Assembly: GCF_000427465.1 (NCBI RefSeq)
Contig: NZ_ATYB01000014.1
Span: 2,255,570-2,319,569, forward strand
Direction: 5' to 3'
DNA from: Sinorhizobium arboris LMG 14919
GTDB lineage: Bacteria > Pseudomonadota > Alphaproteobacteria > Rhizobiales > Rhizobiaceae
Length of the DNA: 64,000 nucleotides
The notes under the pieces were generated by a model. The model did not search any database. It saw nothing but the letters and a program-made list of their open reading frames with translations, and was not told the origin of the DNA. This document shows positions 9,685 to 19,040 of this stretch, piece by piece (positions within the stretch are counted from its first letter, which is position 1; the number at the start of each line of letters is the position of its first letter). Position numbers and translations under genes: made by a program.

Positions 9685-10386
9685 ATGATAGCAAAGGCGA
9701 CAGTCTCCGACGATGCGGCACATCTTCTGGTCGTCGACGATGACCGGCGCATCCGCGACCTGCTCAACCGCTATCTGGTCGAGCAGGGGTTTCGCGTAAC
9801 GACGGCAGCCGATGCCGACGAGGCACGACGAAAGCTGATCGGTATCGATTTCGATCTTCTGGTCGTCGACGTGATGATGCCGGGGGAAAGCGGCATCGCT
9901 CTGACGCAAAGCCTCAGGCAGATCAAGTCGGTGCCGATCATCATGCTCACGGCCCTGGCGGAAGCGAACTCTCGTATAGAAGGGCTGGAAGCGGGCGCCG
10001 ACGATTACCTGCCGAAGCCTTTCGAGCCGCGCGAGCTCGTGCTGCGCATCAACAACATCCTGCGCCGCAACCAGCCGACACAGGCGCACAAGGTCGACCA
10101 GGTCATTTTCGGGCCCTACACTTTCTCGGTGGTCCGCAAGGAGCTGCGCCGTGGGGCCGACCATATCCGCCTCACCGACCGTGAGCAGGAGATCATGACT
10201 CTGTTTTCGCAGCGCGCCGGCGAAACCATTCCCCGCCACGAACTGATCGGCGACGACGCCGAAGTCGGCGAGCGGACGATCGACGTGCAGATAAACCGGT
10301 TGAGGCGCAAGATCGAAGACGACCCTTCCAACCCGGTCTGGCTGCAGACCGTTCGCGGCATCGGCTACCGGCTGAGTGTTGATTGA
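9685..10386 (+). CDS. petR: OmpR-family response regulator (PetR-like)
   Basis: A 233-residue two-component regulator. The receiver domain (about 12-125) has the acidic pair in LLVVDDD, the phospho-acceptor Asp62 in LVVDVMMPGESG and Lys111 in YLPKPFEP. The C-terminal OmpR-type winged helix (about 135-230) includes LTDREQEIM, a recognition helix region ERTIDVQINRLRRKIE and GIGYRLS. The sensor gene follows almost directly, and a PetP-like MarR gene precedes it. The target genes are not visible here; in R. capsulatus the homologue affects cytochrome bc1 expression. Family assignment is certain and the symbol is tentative. Confidence 0.85.
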   Translation: MIAKATVSDDAAHLLVVDDDRRIRDLLNRYLVEQGFRVTTAADADEARRKLIGIDFDLLVVDVMMPGESGIALTQSLRQIKSVPIIMLTALAEANSRIEGLEAGADDYLPKPFEPRELVLRINNILRRNQPTQAHKVDQVIFGPYTFSVVRKELRRGADHIRLTDREQEIMTLFSQRAGETIPRHELIGDDAEVGERTIDVQINRLRRKIEDDPSNPVWLQTVRGIGYRLSVD

Positions 10387-10423
10387 CGATGGGCCGGGAA
10401 TCAAGGGGCCGGATCGAGGGGCC

Positions 10424-11806
10424 ATGGCAAGTTTCGACAGTTTGAAGCGTGAAGGATCGGCACCGGCGGACGGCGCCTGGAAGCGCCTGGTCCGATGGCT
10501 GCGGCGCCGGTTGCCGATGGGTCTTTACGCGCGTTCGCTGCTGATCGTGGTCATCCCGATGGTGCTGCTGCAGTCGGTGGTCGCCTTCGTATTCATGGAG
10601 CGGCACTGGCAACTCGTCACCCAGCGCCTCTCCTCGGCGGTGACCAACGACATCGCCGCAATCGTCGACCTGATCACGACCTTCCCGCGCGAGGGTGACA
10701 TCGGCCAGATCGTCCGCATCGCCCGCGAACAGCTCGACCTCAACATAACCGTGGAGCCTGGCGGCGAGCTGCCGCCACCGCGCCCCAAGCCCTTCTTCGA
10801 AATCCTCGACCAGATCCTCAGCGAAGAGATTTCGGACCAGATCCGGCGTCCCTTCTGGATCGATACCGTCGGCAATTCGAAGATCGTCGAAATCCGAATC
10901 AAGCTTGAGGACGACCGCATCCTCAGGGTCTATGCCCGCCGCAACCAGGCCTACGCGTCGAACACGCACATCTTTCTCGTCTGGATGGTCGGCGCTTCGC
11001 TCGTCCTGCTGACGATTGCGATCCTCTTCCTTCGCGGGCAGATCAGGCCGATCCTGGCGCTGGCAAGCGCGGCAGAGAGCTTCGGCAAGGGGCAGAAGAT
11101 AGACGATTTCGCGCCGCGCGGTGCCGACGAAATCCGGCGCGCCGGCCTTGCCTTCATCCTGATGCGCGAGCGCATCGAGCGTCAGATCGAGCAGCGCACC
11201 GCGATGCTGACCGGCGTCAGCCACGACTTGAGGACGATCCTGACCCGATTCAAACTGCAGCTCGCGCTTGTGGGCAACAATCCGGACCTCGAAAGCCTCA
11301 ACCAGGACGTGGAGGACATGCAGAACATGCTGGAAGGCTATCTCGCCTTCGCTCGCGGAGAGTCGGAAGAGGACGTCGGCCAGCTGAAGCTCAGCGATCT
11401 GATGGCCCGGCTTGCGGCGGAGGCGGAGCTGTACGGCAAGACGCTGACCACCGCGATCCAGGGCGAGAACGAAATTCACGTCAGGCCGAATGCCTTCACA
11501 CGGCTCATCTCCAATCTCGCCTCCAACGCCTACCGCTACGCGAACACCGTGCATATCGAAGCGCGTCAGAGCTCGAAATGGCTGACCATCACGGTCGATG
11601 ACGACGGACCCGGCATTCCGGAGCGGTCGCGCGAAGACGTGTTCAAACCGTTTTTCCGCCTGGACGAAGCACGCAATCTTGACAGTTCAGGCACCGGTCT
11701 CGGACTCGCCGTCGCGCGTGACATCGCCCGAAGCCATGGCGGCAATGTAACCCTGGGAGACAGCCCGTTGGGCGGCCTGCGTGCGACGGTGCGTGTGCCG
11801 ACGTGA
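10424..11806 (+). CDS. EnvZ-type sensor histidine kinase
   Basis: About 460 residues, partner of the preceding regulator. Two membrane segments flank a periplasmic loop of roughly 120 residues (TM1 about 39-59, TM2 about 182-204, numbered from this start), followed by a HAMP region, the dimerisation/phosphoacceptor box GVSHDLRTILTRFKLQLAL with His267, and an HATPase domain with N box SNLASNAYRYA, DDGPGIP and SSGTGLGLAVAR. The ATG at 10424 has GAGGGG very close; an alternative GTG at 10376 would overlap the regulator stop. Tight spacing shows cotranscription. The sensed signal is unknown. Confidence 0.88.
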   Translation: MASFDSLKREGSAPADGAWKRLVRWLRRRLPMGLYARSLLIVVIPMVLLQSVVAFVFMERHWQLVTQRLSSAVTNDIAAIVDLITTFPREGDIGQIVRIAREQLDLNITVEPGGELPPPRPKPFFEILDQILSEEISDQIRRPFWIDTVGNSKIVEIRIKLEDDRILRVYARRNQAYASNTHIFLVWMVGASLVLLTIAILFLRGQIRPILALASAAESFGKGQKIDDFAPRGADEIRRAGLAFILMRERIERQIEQRTAMLTGVSHDLRTILTRFKLQLALVGNNPDLESLNQDVEDMQNMLEGYLAFARGESEEDVGQLKLSDLMARLAAEAELYGKTLTTAIQGENEIHVRPNAFTRLISNLASNAYRYANTVHIEARQSSKWLTITVDDDGPGIPERSREDVFKPFFRLDEARNLDSSGTGLGLAVARDIARSHGGNVTLGDSPLGGLRATVRVPT

Positions 11807-11828
11807 GCGGCCCCGTCACCACCCCCTC

Positions 11829-11934
11829 TACTGCATGTTTCCTTTAATCGGAATCGATTGAAGGGCGAAAACATGCAGCAGATCAAAGTGCTGCTGCGAC
11901 CTTTGCGCGTCTGATCAGACGCGCGGCGCTGTAG
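11829..11934 (+). repeat. intergenic repeat family 1, copy A (two-hairpin element)
   Basis: A 106-bp element. The first arm CTGCATGTTT (11831-11840) pairs with AAACATGCAG (11869-11878), and inside it CCTTTAATCG pairs with CGATTGAAGG. A second hairpin is the perfect palindrome GCGCGTCTGATCAGACGCGC (11905-11924), followed by GGCGCTGTAG. Related copies occur at 31674, 36217 and, partially, 62734. Confidence 0.8.
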
Positions 11935-11971
11935 GGTTCAGTCACTTACAAGATACGGAAATTAGGACGCG

Positions 11972-12313
11972 TCACATCAGCTTCTTGCCGTTCGGCACCG
12001 GCTTTTCGGTGGACGCGAGCACGATGGCGCCGCCCTCGTCTTCGAAACCGAGCGTAAGCACTTCGGAACGGACGGGGCCGATCTGACGCGGCGGGAAATT
12101 GACGACGCCCAGCACCTGCCTGCCGACGAGTTCCTCGGGCCTGTAGTGCACCGTAATCTGCGCGGAGGATTTCTTGATCCCGATGTCCGGACCGAAATCG
12201 ATCTTGAGCTTATAGGCTGGCTTGCGCGCCTCCGGGAAGACCTCGGCCTCGACGATTGTGCCGACGCGAATATCGACGCGCTCGAAATCAGAAAAAGTGA
12301 TGAGTTCCGACAT
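11972..12313 (-). CDS. csaA: CsaA-like tRNA-binding-domain chaperone
   Basis: This 113-residue protein is essentially a single EMAP/tRNA-binding OB fold: FSDFERVDIRVGTIVEAEVF at the N-terminus, ARKPAYKLKIDFG, and VLGVVNFPPRQIG followed by a segment near SEVLTLG. The length matches CsaA (about 110 residues), a homodimeric protein with chaperone activity in export described in Bacillus. The start at 12313 follows AAGGGA; the longer frame overlaps proC. It is the last gene of a minus-strand set with the YbjN gene and proC, starting 29 nt after the proC stop. Confidence 0.85.
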   Translation of the reverse strand: MSELITFSDFERVDIRVGTIVEAEVFPEARKPAYKLKIDFGPDIGIKKSSAQITVHYRPEELVGRQVLGVVNFPPRQIGPVRSEVLTLGFEDEGGAIVLASTEKPVPNGKKLM

Positions 12314-12341
12314 TTCAGTCCCTTGCATCGAAATAAATGCT

Positions 12342-13166
12342 CTAAACGGAACCGGCCAGTTCTTCCGCGCGCTTGCGCGCCGCCGCAATGGCCCTGTCGA
12401 ATAGCGGCTGCATGCCATCCGCCGCCATCAACACCGCCAGCGCTGCCGCGGTGGTGCCACCGGGCGATGTGACGTTCTGGCGCAGGCGGGCTGCATCGTC
12501 GGGGGACTGATGGAGGAGTTCACCAGCCCCCGCGACGGTTTCCCGAGCAAGACGCATGGCTAGGTCCGCCTCGAGTCCGGCCTTGCGCCCGGCCTCGGCC
12601 ATGCACTCGACGAGATAGAAGACATAGGCCGGGCCGCTGCCGGAGACGGCGGTCACGGCATCGATATCCGCTTCGGTTCGGACCCATTCGACGGGGCCGC
12701 TGACTTTCAGCAGATCTTGCACCAGCGCGCGTTGCGCTTCGCTGACGCGGGCATTTGCGAAGGCGCCGGTAACACCACGCCCGATCATGGCCGGCGTGTT
12801 CGGCATGGCGCGCACCGTCGCAGCCTCGCCCAGATGACGCTCGATGAAACCGAGCGTCTTGCCGGCGGCCACAGACACGACAACCGTCTGGGAACCGACG
12901 AGTCCCTTCAGGGGCGGCAGCGCAGTTTCCATCACCTGCGGCTTGACGGCGAGGAATATCGCGCCGGCCTTGACGCCCGCGGGGGCGGAGGTCGCATGTT
13001 GAACACCGCTATCCGCCATGAGCTTTGCCATCGCCGGCGACGGACCAGGGTCGATGACGAGCACGTCGTTTCCACGCACTCCGCTTTTGAGCCAGCCCGC
13101 GAGCATGGCGCCGCCCATATTGCCGGCGCCGACGAGTACGATCGGACCCGAAACGGCAATGCTCAC
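12342..13166 (-). CDS. proC: pyrroline-5-carboxylate reductase
   Basis: A 274-residue NAD(P)H enzyme making L-proline from pyrroline-5-carboxylate, the last step of proline synthesis. The Rossmann signature VLVGAGNMGGAMLAGW is at the N-terminus. VKPQVM, AVSGSGPAYVFYLVE and the C-terminal signature NVTSPGGTTAAALAVL are all in place. I chose the GTG at 13166 because GGGGAGG lies 6 nt upstream; it starts directly after the YbjN-protein stop, so the two are translationally coupled. Confidence 0.95.
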   Translation of the reverse strand: MSIAVSGPIVLVGAGNMGGAMLAGWLKSGVRGNDVLVIDPGPSPAMAKLMADSGVQHATSAPAGVKAGAIFLAVKPQVMETALPPLKGLVGSQTVVVSVAAGKTLGFIERHLGEAATVRAMPNTPAMIGRGVTGAFANARVSEAQRALVQDLLKVSGPVEWVRTEADIDAVTAVSGSGPAYVFYLVECMAEAGRKAGLEADLAMRLARETVAGAGELLHQSPDDAARLRQNVTSPGGTTAAALAVLMAADGMQPLFDRAIAAARKRAEELAGSV

Positions 13167-13167
13167 T

Positions 13168-13668
13168 TCATGCCTCCCCAACGGTCTCGAACAACACCGC
13201 GTCGACCGCACGCTGCGCATCCATGCCCGACCAGACGACGAATTGGAATGCCTGGAAATAGGACTCGCAGGCGTCGAGCGCGTTCGAAAGAAGCACCTCG
13301 ACCTGCTGGTTCGTAGGCTCCGCTCCGCCAGCGAGCAACAGAGATTGCCGGAAGATGATGACTTCTTCTTGGCGCCAAAGATCGAAATGACCCATCAGCA
13401 CCTGGCCGTTGATATGGGATAGAAGCCGGATCACCTCGTTCGCGCGGCTGTCCGGCACCTTGATGTCGAAGGCACAAGCCAGATGCAGCGCCTCGAACTC
13501 CTCCATCCAGGAAAAGGAAACATGGTAATCCGCCCACCTGCCTTCGACGGTCATGGCAATTTCGTCTTCGCCGGATCGTTCGAAGGACCAGTCATTGTTC
13601 GCGGCAACGAACTCGATCATATCGACCGGGTTGGACTGGCGCTCGACTTCCATTTCCAAAAGGCTCAT
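13168..13668 (-). CDS. YbjN-domain protein
   Basis: A 166-residue protein of the YbjN family (COG5465-like), which has a fold related to type III secretion chaperones. The N-terminus (SNPVDMIEFVAANNDWSFER) and the central FSWMEEFEALHLACAFDI are typical of alphaproteobacterial members. In Rhizobiales it is often placed directly upstream of proC, as here, where the stop and the proC start are adjacent. The molecular function is unknown; a chaperone or stress role is inferred from the family. Confidence 0.8.
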   Translation of the reverse strand: MSLLEMEVERQSNPVDMIEFVAANNDWSFERSGEDEIAMTVEGRWADYHVSFSWMEEFEALHLACAFDIKVPDSRANEVIRLLSHINGQVLMGHFDLWRQEEVIIFRQSLLLAGGAEPTNQQVEVLLSNALDACESYFQAFQFVVWSGMDAQRAVDAVLFETVGEA

Positions 13669-14130
13669 GCATCACCCTAAAGGCGCGGCACAGGCGCGCA
13701 GAGTCACGCTCACAGGACGCAACACTGCAAACCCAATACCGGATACGAACACTATGATTGCTGGACCTGCGGCTATCCTGGCTTACTTACCCTGCCCGGA
13801 GCTTGCATGATCCGTGTCGAATCATCATTTAAAATCAGTGTATAACGGCAGAGTCAGCGTGCCAGCCCCTGGGCCGAAAAATTGCAGGGAAGAATGGCGC
13901 CCGGCGCTATGATTTTGATTCAGCGCGGCTGCTTAAACGACTCTGCGATAAAGGTTTTTTGCCAGTGTCCACAGGTGGAAAACTTTTCAGCTTTTGTTAA
14001 CCGTGGCGGCGGCGAGACGAAAGACTACAGGCCATGGCGGCGTGGCCGTCCGGCCCCGCGCAGCATCCGCCGGCAGGCCTGCAGCTCCAAGACCGAATCC
14101 GAGCGACGTCCGGCGCCAAGGCTGCCCTTT
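13669..14130. other. 462-bp spacer between the YbjN gene and ubiK
   Basis: Long plus-strand frames run through here, but they have no ribosome binding site and continue antisense through ubiK, so I treat them as shadows. The more AT-rich part near 13800-13995 probably carries the minus-strand promoter of the YbjN-proC set; no single promoter stands out. Confidence 0.3.
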
Positions 14131-14418
14131 TTACTTACCCGTGGTAATGTCGCCGGCTGCCGGACCGGTCGTGGCCAGGCGCGCTTCCAGAGCTTCGATG
14201 CGGGCAAGGAGGGCGTCGTTTTCGTCCCGTGCCCGCGCCGCCATCTCTTTGACCGCCTCGAACTCCTCGCGCTTGACGACGTCGAGCGAATTCAGCCAGT
14301 TTTCGGTTTGCGCGCGGAATGCCGCCTCGACCTCGCGCCGCACCCCTTGGGCCGCGCCTGCGGCATCCGTCATCAGCCGGGCGAGATCATCGAGAATACG
14401 GTTGGCCCCTGTGCTCAT
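14131..14418 (-). CDS. ubiK: UbiK-family accessory factor (BMFP domain)
   Basis: A 95-residue helical protein of the COG2960 family. UbiK assists ubiquinone biosynthesis in proteobacteria. The N-terminal helix (NRILDDLARLMTDAAGAAQG) is followed by VRREVEAAFRAQTENWL and a coiled-coil C-terminus (EEFEAVKEMAARARDENDALL, IEALEARLA), which mediates trimerisation in the family. The ATG at 14418 follows GGAGA. It is divergent from lgt. It is listed from family resemblance; no biochemical residue is diagnostic. Confidence 0.85.
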   Translation of the reverse strand: MSTGANRILDDLARLMTDAAGAAQGVRREVEAAFRAQTENWLNSLDVVKREEFEAVKEMAARARDENDALLARIEALEARLATTGPAAGDITTGK

Positions 14419-14701
14419 CTTTCTGGTCTCCATTTCATCCCGCCACATGCGGCGGAGCTTATGATTTCAGGTAGGATCCCCGAAGTGAGGATGCAAGGAA
14501 AATGACGTCCGCGACGCCGTTCAAGCTTCTCCGGGCCCCTTGTATTTGCGATGAGGCAATGCGGCAATATAGCGTGCTGCGGCCACCTTGTACGCTCGAA
14601 AGTGGCGGCGGCCTCGTTGCGCGGCGGCGGCAGGTGCTTGACCGCGCCGGATTCGCTCGTCATCTTCCGGCGAAATTATCGGTCCGGCACGAGAGAAGAC
14701 C

Positions 14702-15544
14702 TTGGAAACAATCGCGACCCGCCTCGCCATCCTCCCCTTCCCCGAAATCGACCCGGTCATCTTCACGATCGGGCCGCTCGCCGTGCGCTGGTACGGGCTC
14801 GCCTATGTCGCAGGGATACTCCTCGGATGGCTCTATGCGCGCCGCATAATCCAGAACGCTTCCCTCTGGCGCAACGGCACTGCGCCCTTCAACCTGGCGC
14901 AGCTTGACGACTTCCTCCTCTGGGCGGCCGGCGGCATCGTGCTTGGCGGGCGCATCGGCTACATCCTTTTTTACGATCTCGGCTCCATCCTTGAGAATCC
15001 CGTCCGCGCGATCCAGATTTGGAACGGCGGCATGTCCTTTCATGGCGGCCTTCTCGGCACGACGCTGGCGATGATCATTTTTGCGCGCAGGAACGCAATC
15101 CACCTCTGGAGCCTGTTCGACGTCGTGGCAGCAGTGGTGCCGATCGGGCTCTTCTTCGGGCGCATAGCCAATTTCATCAATGGAGAACTCTGGGGCCGCC
15201 TGTCTTCGATGCCCTGGGCGGTCGTCTTCCCGACGGGAGGCCCCTTTGCCCGTCATCCGAGCCAGCTTTACGAGGCTGCCCTCGAGGGTATTGTGCTTCT
15301 CGCCGTGCTCGCTTGGTTCGTCTATCGCCGCAAAGCCTTGAAAATTCCCGGCCTGGTCACCGGCATCTTCGTCTGCGGCTATGCGGCAAGCCGAATTTTC
15401 GTGGAATTCTTCCGCGAACCGGACGCACAGATCGGCTATCTTGCGGGGGGCTGGCTTACCATGGGAATGGTGCTTTCACTGCCGATGGCGCTGGTCGGAA
15501 TCTGGGCTATTGCGCGAGCGCGCAGCGCGGCCGCCGCCGCTTGA
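14702..15544 (+). CDS. lgt: prolipoprotein diacylglyceryl transferase
   Basis: A 280-residue inner-membrane enzyme that adds diacylglycerol to the lipobox cysteine of prolipoproteins, using phosphatidylglycerol. About seven hydrophobic segments are present. Key family motifs are [26 protein letters not shown], the HGG of MSFHGGLLG and the signature [14 protein letters not shown]. It starts with TTG after GAGAGAAG. The next gene begins 12 nt after the stop. Its substrates include lipoproteins such as that at 19041. Confidence 0.93.
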   Translation: METIATRLAILPFPEIDPVIFTIGPLAVRWYGLAYVAGILLGWLYARRIIQNASLWRNGTAPFNLAQLDDFLLWAAGGIVLGGRIGYILFYDLGSILENPVRAIQIWNGGMSFHGGLLGTTLAMIIFARRNAIHLWSLFDVVAAVVPIGLFFGRIANFINGELWGRLSSMPWAVVFPTGGPFARHPSQLYEAALEGIVLLAVLAWFVYRRKALKIPGLVTGIFVCGYAASRIFVEFFREPDAQIGYLAGGWLTMGMVLSLPMALVGIWAIARARSAAAAA

Positions 15545-15555
15545 CTGGACAAGTC

Positions 15556-16659
15556 ATGACGAATCCCCTCGCCGACAAGATCAAGGCGCTGATCCGGACC
15601 ACCGGGCCGATCAGCGTGACCGACTACTTTTCCCTCTGCCTTGCCGATCCGCAGCATGGCTACTATCGCGCCCGTGAACCGTTCGGACGGGCGGGCGACT
15701 TCACCACCGCGCCGGAGGTCAGCCAGCTCTTCGGCGAGATGATCGGCATATTCCTGGTGCATGCATGGCAGCAGCACGCCGCGCCTGCAAACGCGATTAT
15801 CGCCGAGATCGGTCCGGGCCGCGGCACGATGATGTCCGACATGCTCCGCGTCATCCGCCGGCTGGCGCCGGCACTATACCGGACCGCCACCGTTCATCTC
15901 GTCGAAACCAGCGAGCGGCTTCGCCAGGTGCAGGCCCGGACCTTGGCCGAACACGAAGGCAAGGTCCGCTGGCATGAGAGCTTCGACGGTCTTCCCTCAG
16001 GTTTCCTGCTTCTGGCTGCGAACGAGCTTTTCGACGCAATTCCGATCCGTCAGTTCGTGCGGACCGCGCAGGGCTTCCGCGAGCGCATGGTCGGTCTCGA
16101 CGCGGAGGGCCGATTGACCTTTGCCGCAGGCATTGCCGGCATCGATCCGACATTGCTGCCCTCTGCCGCCGCATCCGTCCCGGAAGGCATGATATTCGAG
16201 ATTTCGCCGGCCCGCGACGCGGTGATGGCCGCGCTCTGCGAGCGCCTCCGCGCCGGCGGCGGCACGGCGATCATTATCGACTACGGTCATCTGGCGACCG
16301 GCTACGGCGACACGCTGCAGGCCGTCCGCAACCATGAATACGATCCGCCGCTTGCCAATCCCGGCCTCGCCGACCTGACCAGCCACGTCGATTTCGAACA
16401 GTTGGCGAGCCGTGCCAAAGCGGAGGGCGTGCAGATCAACGGACTTGCCCGGCAGGGCGATTTCCTGGTCGGCCTCGGTCTCCTGGAACGCGCCGCGGCC
16501 CTCGGCCGGGACAAGGACGAGACGACTCAGGAAGGCATCCGCGGCGACGTCGAGCGGCTTGCGGGTTCGGGCACGGGAAACATGGGAGAACTGTTCAAGG
16601 TGCTGGTGGTAAGCAGTCCTGAAGTCGCCTTGACGCCTTTTCAGAAGAAGGCGCTTTAA
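15556..16659 (+). CDS. class I SAM-dependent methyltransferase of the MidA/NDUFAF7 family
   Basis: A 367-residue COG1565 protein. The N-terminus ISVTDYFSLCLADPQHGYY and GRAGDFTTAPEVSQLFGE are hallmarks of the family; the SAM site is AEIGPGRGTMMSDMLR near residue 84. ANELFDAIPIRQF is the conserved acidic region. The mitochondrial homologue NDUFAF7 methylates an arginine of complex I subunit NDUFS2, so a similar role on bacterial complex I is possible but not shown. The gene is directly downstream of lgt and probably cotranscribed with it and pgeF. Confidence 0.88.
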   Translation: MTNPLADKIKALIRTTGPISVTDYFSLCLADPQHGYYRAREPFGRAGDFTTAPEVSQLFGEMIGIFLVHAWQQHAAPANAIIAEIGPGRGTMMSDMLRVIRRLAPALYRTATVHLVETSERLRQVQARTLAEHEGKVRWHESFDGLPSGFLLLAANELFDAIPIRQFVRTAQGFRERMVGLDAEGRLTFAAGIAGIDPTLLPSAAASVPEGMIFEISPARDAVMAALCERLRAGGGTAIIIDYGHLATGYGDTLQAVRNHEYDPPLANPGLADLTSHVDFEQLASRAKAEGVQINGLARQGDFLVGLGLLERAAALGRDKDETTQEGIRGDVERLAGSGTGNMGELFKVLVVSSPEVALTPFQKKAL

Positions 16660-16943
16660 AGCCAGGCCGCCGAATCGCGCATGCCGTGAACAACAGCTGC
16701 AACCAGGATGCCGTAGGAGCCGCTCGTATTTTGCCACGGCGTACGCGTTCTGCTGTCAATCCTTTCAGAAAAGCCGTACGGTCCACGTCCTTGCCTTCGT
16801 CCGCCGGGCATCCCTTGGTTGGGCAATTGACAGCCCCCGCCTGCCGGGTCAACATCGCGCCGGCAAATCAGCTGCAATTCGACGGGCCGCAACGCGCCCT
16901 CAATTCCAACGAACTTAGAGAATCACGAGGGCGAAAACACCGA

Positions 16944-17738
16944 ATGCAGGATGATGTCTCGCCATCCCCCGTGCAGAGCCCGCTCTTCGACGCGAAGGCA
17001 GGCCCGGCAATCGCACACGGCTATTTCACCCGCAAGGGAGGCGTCTCCGAGGGCATCTATCGCGGCTTGAATGTCGGTCTCGGCTCCAACGACGAGCGCG
17101 AACGTGTCGGCGAGAACCGAGCCCGGGTCGCCCGCTGGTTCGAGGCGGAGCCACGACGGCTTGCCACGGTGCACCAGGTCCATTCGGCGGACGCAATCGT
17201 CGTCGACGGCAGTTACGACGGCGCACGACCGGATGCGGATGCGCTGGTGACGGCGACGCCGGGCATCGTCCTCGGCGTCCTCTCCGCCGACTGCGGTCCC
17301 GTCCTCTTCGCCGATCCGGAAGCAGGCGTCATCGGTGCTGCCCACGCCGGATGGAAGGGCGCGCTCGGCGGCGTGCTCGAAAGCACCATCGAAGCGATGA
17401 CCTCGCTCGGTGCCCGCCGCGAGCGAATCATCGCCTGCCTCGGCCCGTCGATCAGCCAGAAGCATTATGAGGTCGGCCCCGAATTCGTAGCCCGTTTCGT
17501 CGACGCCGAGGCAAGCTACGAGTCGTTTTTCGCGCCTTCGGGACGCGACGGCCATGCCATGTTCGATCTGCCCGGACTGACGGTCCGGCGGCTGGCCGAA
17601 GCCGGCGTAACGGCGGAGAACCTCGGCATCTGCACCTATGCGGACGAGGACCGCTTCTTCTCCTATCGCCGCGCGACGCATAGGCGGGAGCCTGATTACG
17701 GACGGCAGATGTCCGCGATTTCCATACGGGAGGTTTGA
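16944..17738 (+). CDS. pgeF: peptidoglycan editing factor PgeF (laccase-domain protein)
   Basis: A 264-residue member of the COG1496/YfiH family, once called polyphenol oxidase. The motifs HGYFTRKGGVSEGIY, the zinc-binding HQVHSADAI, SADCGPVLFAD and GAAHAGWKG are present. In E. coli the protein removes L-Ser-containing precursors from muropeptide synthesis. The ATG is preceded by GAGGG at a somewhat long distance. The M24-like gene starts 2 nt after the stop, with its ribosome binding site within the end of pgeF. The 284 bp upstream hold no gene that I can support. Confidence 0.88.
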   Translation: MQDDVSPSPVQSPLFDAKAGPAIAHGYFTRKGGVSEGIYRGLNVGLGSNDERERVGENRARVARWFEAEPRRLATVHQVHSADAIVVDGSYDGARPDADALVTATPGIVLGVLSADCGPVLFADPEAGVIGAAHAGWKGALGGVLESTIEAMTSLGARRERIIACLGPSISQKHYEVGPEFVARFVDAEASYESFFAPSGRDGHAMFDLPGLTVRRLAEAGVTAENLGICTYADEDRFFSYRRATHRREPDYGRQMSAISIREV

Positions 17739-17739
17739 G

Positions 17740-18891
17740 ATGGCGCTTCATTTCGCCGAAGAGGAATATGCGGCCCGCCTGGCGCGGCTGACGGCCAAGA
17801 TGCAGGAAGAAAAGCTCGACGCAATGCTGCTCTTCGCGCAGGAGAGCATGTATTGGCTGACCGGCTACGACACCTTCGGCTATTGCTTCTTCCAGACGCT
17901 CGTCGTCAAGCGGGATGGGACGATGGTCCTGCTCACCCGTTCGGCCGACCTGCGCCAGGCGCGCCATACATCGAATATCGAGCGCATCGAAATATGGGTG
18001 GACCGGGTCAATGCGGATCCGGCGATGGATCTTAAGAACCTGCTCAGCGAACTCGACCTCCTCGGCTGCCGCATCGGTGTCGAATACGACACGCACGGCA
18101 TGACCGGAAGAACGGCGCGCCTCGTCGATCACCAGCTCTCAACTTTCGGGGAACTGGTCGACGCCTCGCTGCTCGTCAGCCGCCTGCGTCTGATCAAGAG
18201 CCCGGCGGAGATCGCGCATGTCGAGAAGGCGGCTAGCCTTGCCGACGACGCGCTCGACGCGGCGCTGCCACTCATCCGTCCAGGCGGCAGCGAGGCGGAT
18301 ATCCTCGCGGCCATGCAGGGTGCCGTCTTCGCGGGCGGCGGCGACTATCCGGCGAACGAGTTCATCATCGGTTCCGGAGCCGACGCGCTGCTCTGCCGCT
18401 ACAAGGCGGGCCGGCGCAACCTCGACGCCAATGATCAGCTCACGCTCGAATGGACCGGTGTGAGCGCCCATTACCATGCGGCAATGATGCGCACGATCGT
18501 GATCGGCGAACCCAGCAACCGCCACCGCGAGCTCTACAGCGCCTGCCGGGAAACGATCCAGGCGATCGAAATGGTGCTTCGGCCCGGCAATACCTTCGGG
18601 ACGGTTTTCGACGTGCATGCGAAAATCATGGACGAGCGCGGCCTTGCCCGGCACCGTCTGAACGCCTGCGGCTATTCGCTCGGCGCACGCTTCTCGCCCT
18701 CCTGGATGGAGCACCAGATGTTCCATATCGGCAATCCGCAGGAGATCGAGCCGGACATGTCCCTCTTCGTCCATATGATCATCATGGATTCCGACAGCGG
18801 CACCGCCATGACGCTCGGCCAGACCTATCTCACCACGGCCGACACCCCCCGGCCGCTCTCGCGCTACGGACTGGACTTCATATCTGCGTAA
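17740..18891 (+). CDS. M24/creatinase-fold protein with degenerate metal site
   Basis: A 383-residue pita-bread fold protein with the creatinase-type N-terminal domain (about 1-150, containing MYWLTGYDTFGY) and the C-terminal M24 domain (about 155-380). Active aminopeptidase P/prolidase enzymes have Asp, Asp, His, Glu and Glu metal ligands. By eye the corresponding places here read LEWTG, AAMMRT, GYSLGA, VHMIIMD and TLGQTY, so most ligands are replaced. This fits metal-independent relatives such as creatinase or ectoine hydrolase better than a peptidase. The ATG follows GGGAGG, overlapping the end of pgeF. The substrate is unknown. Confidence 0.75.
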   Translation: MALHFAEEEYAARLARLTAKMQEEKLDAMLLFAQESMYWLTGYDTFGYCFFQTLVVKRDGTMVLLTRSADLRQARHTSNIERIEIWVDRVNADPAMDLKNLLSELDLLGCRIGVEYDTHGMTGRTARLVDHQLSTFGELVDASLLVSRLRLIKSPAEIAHVEKAASLADDALDAALPLIRPGGSEADILAAMQGAVFAGGGDYPANEFIIGSGADALLCRYKAGRRNLDANDQLTLEWTGVSAHYHAAMMRTIVIGEPSNRHRELYSACRETIQAIEMVLRPGNTFGTVFDVHAKIMDERGLARHRLNACGYSLGARFSPSWMEHQMFHIGNPQEIEPDMSLFVHMIIMDSDSGTAMTLGQTYLTTADTPRPLSRYGLDFISA

Positions 18892-19040
18892 GGAAATCGC
18901 CCTATGATTTCCGCCGGAGTGAAGAGCGCGCCGGCGGCTGATGCCGTTGCAGTGACCTTTGCGCATCCTACCAGGGGGCGCGCGGGCCTGTGGCGGCCGC
19001 GTCCGGCGCCGAGAAAGTTCGAGTGGAGACGGTGGGAACG

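Noticed and set aside
13971..13982. TGTCCACAG-like DnaA box near 13970
   Set aside because: It is a single imperfect match with no cluster of boxes, AT-rich unwinding element or dnaA nearby; not an origin.
13882..14505. 207-codon plus-strand ORF through ubiK
   Set aside because: It has no ribosome binding site and is antisense to a recognisable family member.
14521..14766. 81-codon minus-strand ORF upstream of ubiK overlapping the lgt start
   Set aside because: It is basic and low complexity, has no ribosome binding site and overlaps lgt.
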